Assembly: GCA_949957035.1 (NCBI GenBank)
Contig: CATLIP010000152.1
Span: forward strand, 1 to 6,047
DNA length: 6,047 bases
Source of the DNA: an uncultured Lachnospiraceae bacterium
GTDB taxonomy: Bacteria; Bacillota_A; Clostridia; Lachnospirales; Lachnospiraceae
Direction: 5' to 3'
Position 1 is the stretch's first letter. Each line of letters opens with the position of its first letter. The translations under genes were made by a program, and so were the position numbers. Below the pieces are notes generated by a model that had not been told where the DNA came from, did no database searches, and saw only the letters and a program-made list of their open reading frames with translations. This document shows positions 1 to 6,047 of the stretch, piece by piece.

Positions 1-3000
1 CTTGCGCCGCGCCGCAGGCGCCATAGTCGCCATGCTGTTCAGCCGTCCGTATTTGCCCGATTCCTTAATCTCCCTATTGTTCTTTAAGACCTCTTTCTCC
101 GTAATGATGTCTTCTTTTCCTTTCGTCTCTATAAAATAATAACTGATAGACTCGTCACTGTACAGTACAAATTGCCTCACATACAAATTCTCATAGACCG
201 GCATCATCACCTCATTCTGATAGCCAAGCTCATCCCTTGTCCCATGCTTCATCTTATAGTACAGCGTCACTCGGCTCCCCGGTCTGGCCTGGTAAGAAAT
301 CATCACCTTGTCATACAATTGCAGTTCCCGGAGCCATTCATCTTTATACTGCAGGTAATATGGAAAAACAATCTGCTTCTCACACATCTCCCGCAGCACC
401 TGGTGGAGTACCACCTCCAAAGCCGCCGAATAATCATGGCTTGAAAAATATTTTAACAGGGCAATCTTACAGATATCTGACAAATCCTCCTTCTCATCAC
501 ATTCATTTGCAATAATATCGAAAACACTCGATTGAAGCTCCCGGCCATAAACCACATATTCCCTGGAAACATAGGCAAGATAGGCCTGTTTGAGACGGAA
601 ATAAACATTATCCGACAGATAATAGTCCTCAAATATCTTCTCTTCCTGAAACAAATTTTCCGAAAAAAGCATCTGCGTAATAATACGCTCCCCTATCTTA
701 TAGGCAGGAATCCCATTCTCCTTCAATGCCTTCCAGAGATATTTCATCTCCCCTGTGGGGCCGCAGTAAAAATTAGCCAGATACATCAGAGTCACCTTGT
801 CGTAATGCTGCCGCCGGAACAATTCAAAGCAAAGATAACTTAAAAAGCTGTCCTCCTCGTAGTTCTCATCCTTGATTCGTCTGGTTACAAGCCTAAACAC
901 ATCTTTTACTTCAAACGCCTCTAACCCCTTTTCCATCAGTCCTTCAAAGGTTGGCGCCTCTTTCTCATTCTCCTGCTCCCACACACCCGTTGTAGCGGCA
1001 TATTTGCGGCACATCTCCACAAACCGCGGCTCATAGAAGAGACGCTTTGTCTCGTAGACGATGGAATCCGTATAGTGGCGTCCCTCCACAGACTCCCACA
1101 CAACCCTGGATTCCTTGTCATACAGGCGAATCACAGTCCCCTCCTCGGCGTCGTAGGGAATGCGCTGCCGAATCTCACCGTCCTTGTCAATGACTAAGAC
1201 GCACTTCATATTCTTCACCCGCGTGGAAATGGAATAGGAATAGCAGATATCACGCATGGCCTCCATCCGTTCCGCCGTCATCTCTTCGGGCTGGCAGAAC
1301 CTCTTATACAGAATCCGAAGGGACTCCGTAATATGGCGCTGCATCAACTGTTTCCACGTAAATACTACCATCTGCTCACGGTAGTTCAGATACAGCTCTC
1401 CTGCCTGCTCCTCGTATGTGACCAGATTCGCATAGAGAAATGCCGCCTTCTTATAATTCAGTGAATTGCCATGCATAAAATACAAAAGAATCACCTTTGG
1501 CAAGGGTCCTCTGAAACTGTCCTCATCAATGGTCATCATATAATATTCATAGAGCTGCGCAATCCGAAGCTCCGAATCCACAGCCTTCTTATACCACTGA
1601 AAATCCCTCTTCTTAAGCTTATTGCCCCGAATCAGCAGCGTACAGATGGTATTCAGAATCATAGGCTCATCATACATCTTGTAGATACGCTCCAGAATCC
1701 GAAACATCTTATCACTGTACTGCTTCTGCTGGCTGGCAAAATTCGCCACATACAGGGCAAGCTCCTTGGTCATCAGACGGTACTTGGATGCAAAATTAAG
1801 CACCTGCATCTCAAAAGGCCCCAACTTCTTAAGAAGCGTCGGCCTGTCCTGATAGCACAGATACGCCTCCAGATAAAAAATCACTCCATGCATCTCATAC
1901 TGAAACTGCTGTTCCAGCAGCTCAATCCTCTTATAAGAGGTTTTATATCTGGTATCTAAGTCTAACAGCATATACAGAAGCAGCAGGGAATCCTGATGCC
2001 GCATATAGGTTTTTCCCACCTCGTCCAGCACACGCTCTGCGTGGATTCCCTTTCCCCGCACCAGTGCAGTCAGGTACAAATAATAGCAGTTGGTCAGCGG
2101 GTCCTTGCCGATGGCAAAGCGATTGTAATTATAAGTCTCAAGAATCCACTTAGCCTCCTCTACCTTGCTGCCCACAAGATAGACATGAGCCTGCATTAAC
2201 TGATACAACTCACTGTGGGGTTTCAGCTTTCGAAGGGAAATCATCTTCTCCACAGCGCTCTCTAACCAGTTGCCGATCTCAATTCTTCCCGCCACAAGCC
2301 CAATATATTCCTTTAGAATCTGCGCAAGCAAAAGCTCGGGCTGCCTGTGATTCTCATTGTAGTCCTGATTCTGCAGCACCTCAATCTCATAGGTAAGCGT
2401 CTCATAGGGAGTAATAAACTTAAGCATACCGAAATTACGCCCGCCATGAAGACGGTCAGGACGAACCACATACTCAATCTCATGGGCATTCCCCACAAAA
2501 TCATCCGTACTGGTCTCCGGACGAAGCACCTTAATAAACTCTCCTTCCGCCTCAATGCGGATCGGCATATATCCCCAAGTATTCTTAACAATCGTCAGCG
2601 TTCCCTTGGTTGGCTCCGAGATATCCTCAAAAAACATTCCTTCCCCCTGAAGTGTCAGGAAAATACATTCCTTCTGCTTGATTCCTACCAGGAACTCCTC
2701 CATCGCCTGATCCCCAAGGGTCCATTTTCTCATATTATCGTACAGATAAAAGGTTCTCTCGTTCTCATACTTCAAAATCTCATAAAATTCCCTGGAGCGG
2801 AACAGCCGTCCTGCCTCAGAGAAATCCTTGATTGCAAGCTTCCGAAAATCATCCGTACTCTGTACCTTCCCGTAGGAGGTCATAACATAAGGCTTCTCTA
2901 TGATCGCCGTAACAGACAGTTCATATTCCCCGCCGCCGCATACCACCGTAAATGTTCCGTCCTCCACATGCCCCGGCCGAAGCCCCTTACCGTCATAGGT

Positions 3001-3234
3001 AAATTCCACCTTCGCAGGATTCCCGTCAAACCCCTGATTCTTAAAATGCACACGAAAAGAAGACGAGTACACCAGTCCCCGTATCTTCCTTCCGCTTTTC
3101 GTCCTGATTGTAAAACTCCCCCGATATACTTCCCCTTCTCCAATAATGAGTACCAGATTGGTCTCATCAAATATGACATCAGGTTGTGATAACTGAAAAT
3201 CTCCTTTGGAAAATTTCTGGATTTTATTTTTCAA
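1..3234 (-). CDS. DUF5717-family giant cytoplasmic protein (C-terminus cut by window edge)
   Basis: An uninterrupted reading frame runs to base 1 with no stop, giving at least 1078 residues; the family is about 1,200 residues long as I recall it. I recognise the N-terminus (KNKIQKFSKGDFQ, then GEGEVYRGSFTI) as DUF5717, an uncharacterised family typical of Lachnospiraceae. Residues below are counted from the alternative GTG at 3243. A beta-rich module spans about 25-117 and a similar one about 194-291. From about 300 to 670 the chain looks helical, with paired amphipathic helices rich in Tyr, Leu and Glu, like a TPR-type solenoid. A beta-rich insert (around CVLVIDKDGEIRQRI, about 680-740) follows, then more helices, then a beta-rich segment (about 978-1055) and a short Ala/Pro/Arg-rich stretch at the edge. 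There is no signal peptide or membrane helix, so it is probably cytosolic. I chose TTG 3234 because AGGTG lies 6 nt upstream; GTG 3243 is the alternative. In relatives a DUF5716 (Hsp70-like) gene is often next, which is memory, not visible here. Molecular function is unknown; a scaffold role is inference only. Confidence 0.85.
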   Translation of the reverse strand, partial: MKNKIQKFSKGDFQLSQPDVIFDETNLVLIIGEGEVYRGSFTIRTKSGRKIRGLVYSSSFRVHFKNQGFDGNPAKVEFTYDGKGLRPGHVEDGTFTVVCGGGEYELSVTAIIEKPYVMTSYGKVQSTDDFRKLAIKDFSEAGRLFRSREFYEILKYENERTFYLYDNMRKWTLGDQAMEEFLVGIKQKECIFLTLQGEGMFFEDISEPTKGTLTIVKNTWGYMPIRIEAEGEFIKVLRPETSTDDFVGNAHEIEYVVRPDRLHGGRNFGMLKFITPYETLTYEIEVLQNQDYNENHRQPELLLAQILKEYIGLVAGRIEIGNWLESAVEKMISLRKLKPHSELYQLMQAHVYLVGSKVEEAKWILETYNYNRFAIGKDPLTNCYYLYLTALVRGKGIHAERVLDEVGKTYMRHQDSLLLLYMLLDLDTRYKTSYKRIELLEQQFQYEMHGVIFYLEAYLCYQDRPTLLKKLGPFEMQVLNFASKYRLMTKELALYVANFASQQKQYSDKMFRILERIYKMYDEPMILNTICTLLIRGNKLKKRDFQWYKKAVDSELRIAQLYEYYMMTIDEDSFRGPLPKVILLYFMHGNSLNYKKAAFLYANLVTYEEQAGELYLNYREQMVVFTWKQLMQRHITESLRILYKRFCQPEEMTAERMEAMRDICYSYSISTRVKNMKCVLVIDKDGEIRQRIPYDAEEGTVIRLYDKESRVVWESVEGRHYTDSIVYETKRLFYEPRFVEMCRKYAATTGVWEQENEKEAPTFEGLMEKGLEAFEVKDVFRLVTRRIKDENYEEDSFLSYLCFELFRRQHYDKVTLMYLANFYCGPTGEMKYLWKALKENGIPAYKIGERIITQMLFSENLFQEEKIFEDYYLSDNVYFRLKQAYLAYVSREYVVYGRELQSSVFDIIANECDEKEDLSDICKIALLKYFSSHDYSAALEVVLHQVLREMCEKQIVFPYYLQYKDEWLRELQLYDKVMISYQARPGSRVTLYYKMKHGTRDELGYQNEVMMPVYENLYVRQFVLYSDESISYYFIETKGKEDIITEKEVLKNNREIKESGKYGRLNSMATMAPAARRK

Positions 3235-3240
3235 GTCTGA

Positions 3241-3245
3241 CACCT
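3241..3245 (-). promoter_or_regulatory. Ribosome binding site favouring the TTG start of the DUF5717 gene
   Basis: On the minus strand AGGTG precedes TTG 3234 by 6 nt, a normal Shine-Dalgarno distance. The in-frame GTG at 3243 overlaps this same motif. Its only other upstream purine run (AAGAAG, 3247-3252) sits just 3 nt away, which is too close to work well. This favours TTG and a protein starting MKNKIQKF, but the longer MSDLKNKIQKF form is not excluded. Confidence 0.5.
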
Positions 3246-3284
3246 GCTTCTTTCGTTGCTTATTCGTAAACAATACTACAGAAG

Positions 3285-3314
3285 ATTATAGCATTGTTTG
3301 ATTGTGAATGGCAA
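3285..3314 (-). promoter_or_regulatory. Sigma-A-type promoter of the DUF5717 gene, extended -10
   Basis: On the minus strand a consensus -10 TATAAT (3285-3290) is preceded directly by TGC, which fits the extended -10 TGn element. An 18-bp spacer separates it from TTGCCA (3309-3314), a five-of-six match to the -35 consensus. The predicted transcription start is near 3278, leaving a leader of roughly 35-45 nt before the candidate start codons. It lies entirely in the cupin-DUF5717 gap and is the best promoter in the window, so the large gene probably has its own transcription unit. Confidence 0.75.
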
Positions 3315-3327
3315 TGGCAGAAACATA

Positions 3328-3350
3328 TTTTTTTACATTTTTACTTTTTT
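3328..3350 (-). promoter_or_regulatory. A-tract cluster upstream of the DUF5717 promoter (possible UP element)
   Basis: Read on the minus strand there are three A-runs of 6, 5 and 7 bases (3345-3350, 3338-3342, 3328-3334). The nearest falls at about -50 to -56 relative to the predicted start site, in the range where A-rich DNA can contact the RNA polymerase alpha subunit or bend upstream DNA. The tract also contains the last Lys codons and the stop codon of the cupin gene, so part of the A-richness is coding. Function is inferred from position and composition only. Confidence 0.35.
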
Positions 3351-3685
3351 AGTATCAGCGCTATGAAAGTCAAATCTTCTGTTCCTGTGTTCTTCATGCC
3401 ATGACCGTCGCCGTCTTTACAGTAGAATACGTCTCCTGCTTCTGCCGGAATTGCCTTGCCGTTGTCATCGTACATTCCTTTGCCGCTTAAGATATAGTAT
3501 GTCTCTGTCTCGTCATGGTGTTCATGATGCCCCAGTTCACAGTAGGGGGGCAGGGTCACCTTGCTGAACATTCTACAGTGCGCGCCCAGTTCCCCGGCGT
3601 CAAGCAGCGCCTCCTTCATAATAAATCCCGCTCCGCCCCCTACGTGTTCTGCCTTTATAACTTCCCTCTCTCCTGCTTTTGTCAT
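3341..3685 (-). CDS. Small single-domain cupin (Cupin_2 type), 114 residues
   Basis: This is a complete gene with an ATG start, a TAA stop and an excellent ribosome site. The protein is a single beta-barrel cupin with no signal peptide. Cupin motif 1 is visible as H54-x-H56-x4-E61-x6-G68 (within HHEHHDETETYYILSGKG), and motif 2 as G84-x5-K90-x-G92-x2-H95-x3-N99. The four expected metal ligands, H54, H56, E61 and H95, are all present, so a divalent-metal site is likely. The usual proline of motif 2 is replaced by Lys90. Neighbouring His53 and His57 make an unusually His-rich loop. Small stand-alone cupins of this kind include sugar- or small-molecule-binding proteins, isomerases and dioxygenases; nothing in the sequence identifies the substrate. 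It follows the BceAB-like permease by 77 nt on the same strand and may share its transcript. Confidence is high for the fold and low for any specific role. Confidence 0.92.
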   Translation of the reverse strand: MTKAGEREVIKAEHVGGGAGFIMKEALLDAGELGAHCRMFSKVTLPPYCELGHHEHHDETETYYILSGKGMYDDNGKAIPAEAGDVFYCKDGDGHGMKNTGTEDLTFIALILKK

Positions 3686-3762
3686 GAGTCTCTCCTCCTG
3701 CTTTATAAAATGATAGTTCTATTTTTACATAACAGGAGAGCAGGGTACAGAGTAATTTCATA
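3686..3762 (-). other. Permease-cupin intergenic gap
   Basis: These 77 nt lie between the permease TGA and the cupin ATG. I see no GC-rich hairpin followed by a T-run, so no intrinsic terminator. A TATCAT hexamer and an AT-rich stretch (TTTTATAAAG on the minus strand) occur shortly before the ribosome site, but no -35 hexamer sits at a proper distance. Read-through from the transporter genes is therefore as likely as a weak private promoter. Confidence 0.4.
3692..3699 (-). promoter_or_regulatory. Shine-Dalgarno site of the cupin gene
   Basis: AGGAGGAG on the minus strand lies 6 nt before ATG 3685. It is a near-perfect match to the anti-Shine-Dalgarno sequence at ideal spacing. It fixes the cupin start and suggests efficient translation. 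Confidence 0.85.
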
Positions 3763-5748
3763 TCAATTCACAATCTTATAATACTCTCTTGCTGTCAATG
3801 AGAACACAATTCCATAGAACACAGCAAACACGATAACCGTTACAATGGTACATATAAGAAACAGATGTACATTGGTCAGATTCAACACAGCCAAAAGCTT
3901 CGTGACTACACCGAACGCCACCGCAATATGGATGACTGCCGTCACAAGGGGCAGAAAGAATACCATTAACACCTGACTGCGGATAGACTGTCTCACTTCC
4001 CGCTTGCTCATACCTACCTTCTGCATAATCTGGTAACGCTCTCTGTCGTCATACCCTTCGGAAATCTGTTTGTAATACATAATCAGCACCGTTGCCATCA
4101 GAAACAGAGCTCCAAGATAAATCCCAATGAACAGCAGCCCTCCATAGAGAAAATAAAATTCTCCTCTGCTAAGCTCCCTGCTCTCACAAAAGCCGGAATG
4201 TACTTCATCCTCGACTCTTTTTTTCATTGCCTTCATTGCCCTCACACAAGCTTCTTTATCTCCTTTCAGGTCAAAGGTCACACGATAGTCAAGGTTTGAC
4301 ATCTGCTCCACCCAGTCCTGCTGCATGTCGCTGTCCTTATATATCTCTGTCATTACTTCCTGTATCTGCCCTGCATCGGAAACAATAAGATAATACCCGT
4401 CCACCAGATTCTGTTCATTTTTCGGCGCAATCTTCAAATTCTTAAGCTCCCTCGCCACCTGATAGGTACGCTCCCCAAGCTTTACGGTATCTCTTCCCCA
4501 CTTTTCTCCTGTGCTGTATAAATACACCTCATTTGACGCAAGACTGCCTTGTTCGCCTTCTATCTGGTTATAGTCGTCAATTGGTACCATCCAAACTTCC
4601 ACAACATCATCAGACGAGTAATTTCCAAACTTCTGTAATGAAAATCCATCCTCCTGCATTAGCGCTACCATGCTTCCATCATGATAACGAAGCATGGCGG
4701 TGGGTTTCACTTTTGCATTCGCCAATTCTTCCTCAACAATCCTGTCAACTAATTCGTCTGATTCCGGCGTTGACACATTCGTCTTTGCCTCAAATTCCCT
4801 TGGGTATCTTGTGATAAGCACATCCTCCATTCCCACATAGAGAGAGATTGTCGTGGAAATCATCACCAACACCATCGTACTCAAGATACAGATGTTTGCA
4901 AGACCAACCGCATTCTGCTTCATTCGATATATCATACCCGCTACCGGGCTGAAATGCCTTGTCTGATAATAGAATCTTTTATTCTTGCGGAGTCCCTTCA
5001 GAAACGCGATACTTCCGGATGTAAAAAGTGCGTAAGTTCCAAGTATGACACAAACTACCGCCACAAAGAATGCCTGAATCGCCGCCAGAGGATTCTCCTC
5101 TCTGATTGCAATAAAGTAACCGATTCCAAGCAACACCACCCCTAAAATGGTCATAATCCACTTGGTCTTCGGCTCTTTCTCCCCTTGGCTGCCCCCATGG
5201 AGCAACTCTACCGGGTTAGACAGCTGAATCTGAAACAGATTGTAGACCAGCGTCATTATAAAAATGACCAGAAAAAAGATTATCGTATATATAAATGTAG
5301 GCAATGAAACCTCAAAATCCATCCCGATATCATAATTCAGAATTTTTAACAGGACGAGAAACATAAGCCTGCTGAATATAATTCCCAAAATAACTCCCAT
5401 ACCGATGCTTACTATGGCAGTCACCATGGTCTCAACGGTAAGCATCCTGGCTATATGCTGTTTTCCCATACCAAGGATGTTGTAGACGCCGATTTCCTTT
5501 TTCCTCCGCTTAATCAGAAAACTATTCGTATAAAACAGAAAGATTACTGAAAATATAGCGATTACCGCCCTTGCATAGACCAGTATCATATGCAGGCTTA
5601 CCTCGTCGAGCGCAGAATTTCTTGTCAGCCCATCCATGATATAGTACATCATTACCGTCAGAATTGCCGTCAGAATATACGGGATATAGGTCTTCCGGTT
5701 GTTTTTAAGATTCGTCAACGCCAGCTTGCCGTAGATAGAACTATTCAC
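3763..5748 (-). CDS. BceB-like ABC transporter permease (FtsX family), antimicrobial-peptide resistance/sensing type
   Basis: From the chosen start the protein has 661 residues, close to the usual BceB length of about 650. It shows the Bce topology of ten membrane segments: about 22-39, 57-78, 106-132, 150-172, 198-214, 224-247, 283-305, 531-558, 592-615 and 626-651. A soluble domain of about 225 residues (306-530) sits between helices 7 and 8, as in BceB, VraG and related proteins. Two FtsX units flank it. Each has the characteristic cytoplasmic segment after its first helix, KRRKKEIGVYNILGM (80-94) and RERYQIMQKVGMS (569-581), which should couple to the ATPase. In this family the transporter frees lipid-II-cycle intermediates from peptides such as bacitracin or lantibiotics and signals to a BceS-type kinase. 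Which peptide is handled here cannot be read from sequence. The start is GTG 5748, with AGGAGG 8 nt upstream; the in-frame GTG at 5757 overlaps that ribosome site and is unlikely. The start overlaps the ATPase stop by 8 nt, implying translational coupling. Confidence 0.93.
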   Translation of the reverse strand: MNSSIYGKLALTNLKNNRKTYIPYILTAILTVMMYYIMDGLTRNSALDEVSLHMILVYARAVIAIFSVIFLFYTNSFLIKRRKKEIGVYNILGMGKQHIARMLTVETMVTAIVSIGMGVILGIIFSRLMFLVLLKILNYDIGMDFEVSLPTFIYTIIFFLVIFIMTLVYNLFQIQLSNPVELLHGGSQGEKEPKTKWIMTILGVVLLGIGYFIAIREENPLAAIQAFFVAVVCVILGTYALFTSGSIAFLKGLRKNKRFYYQTRHFSPVAGMIYRMKQNAVGLANICILSTMVLVMISTTISLYVGMEDVLITRYPREFEAKTNVSTPESDELVDRIVEEELANAKVKPTAMLRYHDGSMVALMQEDGFSLQKFGNYSSDDVVEVWMVPIDDYNQIEGEQGSLASNEVYLYSTGEKWGRDTVKLGERTYQVARELKNLKIAPKNEQNLVDGYYLIVSDAGQIQEVMTEIYKDSDMQQDWVEQMSNLDYRVTFDLKGDKEACVRAMKAMKKRVEDEVHSGFCESRELSRGEFYFLYGGLLFIGIYLGALFLMATVLIMYYKQISEGYDDRERYQIMQKVGMSKREVRQSIRSQVLMVFFLPLVTAVIHIAVAFGVVTKLLAVLNLTNVHLFLICTIVTVIVFAVFYGIVFSLTAREYYKIVN

Positions 5749-6047
5749 TCTTCTCACCTCCTGTAGTCAGTATCGTAAGTGTATCAGATATCTTCTGGTA
5801 CATCTGCTCATTGGTCAGGTTTCCTCTGTACAGTTGGTGGAATACTTCCCCGTCCTTGATAAACAACACCCGATTCGCAGTGCTTGCAGCCTTAACGCTG
5901 TGAGTAACCATGAGAATGGTCTGTCCCTCTTCATTTATTTCTGTAAATAGATTCAGAAGTCCGTCTGCCGCCCGGGAATCCAACGCTCCTGTAGGCTCAT
6001 CTGCCAAGATAAGCTGCGGCTTCGTAATCAGCGCCCTTGCCACCGCC
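5741..6047 (-). CDS. BceA-like ABC transporter ATP-binding protein, C-terminal part only
   Basis: The window edge cuts the gene. Just over 100 C-terminal residues are visible, against about 250 for a whole BceA. The visible part begins right after the expected LSGGQ signature, with AVARALITKPQ. It then shows Walker B with its catalytic glutamate (LILADEP), the D-loop (GALDS) and the H-loop histidine (MVTHS). The tail (VLFIKDGEVFHQLYRG, then ISDTLTIL) is typical of the MacB/LolD/BceA group of exporter-like ATPases and matches the Bce branch best. It would be a cytoplasmic homodimer that hydrolyses ATP to drive the permease encoded immediately downstream. Walker A, the Q-loop and the signature lie outside the window. 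The gene ends with TAG at 5741-5743, inside the permease start region. The GTG codon at 6041-6043 is an internal Val, not a start. Confidence 0.93.
   Translation of the reverse strand, partial: AVARALITKPQLILADEPTGALDSRAADGLLNLFTEINEEGQTILMVTHSVKAASTANRVLFIKDGEVFHQLYRGNLTNEQMYQKISDTLTILTTGGEKSE
5757..5762 (-). promoter_or_regulatory. Shine-Dalgarno site that fixes the permease start at GTG 5748
   Basis: AGGAGG on the minus strand lies 8 nt before GTG 5748 and is embedded in the last codons of the ATPase gene (Thr-Gly-Gly-Glu). The alternative GTG at 5757 begins on the last G of this motif, so a ribosome bound here would start at 5748. The arrangement is typical of translationally coupled transporter pairs. 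Confidence 0.8.

Noticed and set aside
2313..3179. Short minus-strand open frames inside the DUF5717 gene (2313-2591 and 2898-3179), and a similar one at 936-1121
   Set aside because: They are in a different frame from the large gene, with Arg/Leu/Met/Trp-heavy composition typical of frame shadows.
2347..3189. A 280-codon open frame on the plus strand
   Set aside because: It lies wholly antisense to the DUF5717 gene. Its translation is rich in His, Leu, Ile, Arg and Pro without domain-like patterning, and the minus-strand frame is clearly the coding one. The same holds for the plus-strand frames at 1471-1959, 532-843, 172-515, 1996-2199, 4533-4814 and 4954-5145.
3515..3781. An 88-codon open frame on the plus strand across the cupin start and the gap
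   Set aside because: It is antisense to the cupin and the end of the permease, has no ribosome site, and has no recognisable protein features.
3793..3798. A perfect TTGACA on the minus strand upstream of the cupin
   Set aside because: It encodes Leu-Thr near the permease C-terminus. The only -10-like hexamer downstream (TATAAG) is 12 bp away, too close for a sigma-A promoter, and nothing suitable lies at 16-18 bp.
4668..4697. A perfect 9-bp inverted repeat (CCATGCTTC and GAAGCATGG) with a 12-nt spacer containing the palindrome ATCATGAT
   Set aside because: It lies within the permease coding sequence. One such repeat is not surprising by chance in 6 kb, and it has no T-run or position suggesting a terminator or operator. 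Conservation in relatives would be needed to revive it.
5749..5757. Permease start at GTG 5757, giving 664 residues
   Set aside because: That codon overlaps the AGGAGG ribosome site and has no site of its own; GTG 5748 has AGGAGG at 8 nt.
6041..6043. A GTG read as the start of a 100-residue ATPase-like protein
   Set aside because: The upstream codon continues in frame to the window edge and the sequence begins mid-domain just after the ABC signature, so this is an internal Val of a longer gene.

Overview
The window reads as a piece of a Gram-positive, low-to-moderate GC Clostridia chromosome, most likely a gut Lachnospiraceae. Three things point there: a very large protein that I recognise as the Lachnospiraceae-typical DUF5717 family, a BceAB-type antimicrobial-peptide ABC transporter with the Firmicutes architecture, and strong AGGAGG ribosome sites with frequent GTG/TTG starts. 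The assignment rests on family recognition by eye, not on a search.

All four genes lie on the minus strand, so the transcription order runs from the right edge to the left edge. (1) 6047-5741: the C-terminal part of a BceA-like ATPase, cut by the window edge. (2) 5748-3763: its BceB-like FtsX permease, overlapping the ATPase by 8 nt. (3) 3685-3341: a small single-domain cupin, 77 nt after the permease. (4) 3234 (or 3243) down to base 1: at least 1078 codons of a giant soluble DUF5717-type protein whose C-terminus runs off the left edge. No tRNA, rRNA, CRISPR array, insertion sequence or prophage gene is visible, and there is no gene-free stretch longer than about 100 nt.

Functionally there are two units. 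The ATPase and permease form one transporter, expected from its family to protect against or sense cell-envelope-targeting peptides together with a BceRS-like two-component system, which would lie outside the window. The cupin may be co-transcribed with them, since I see neither a clear terminator nor a convincing promoter in the gap. The DUF5717 gene has its own good sigma-A-type promoter (TTGCCA, 18 bp, TATAAT with a TG extension) preceded by A-tracts, so it is probably an independent transcription unit. The most interesting under-described item is this protein: two related beta-rich N-terminal modules, a long helical-repeat-like body interrupted by a further beta-rich segment, and a beta-rich C-terminal region, with no signal peptide or membrane segment.
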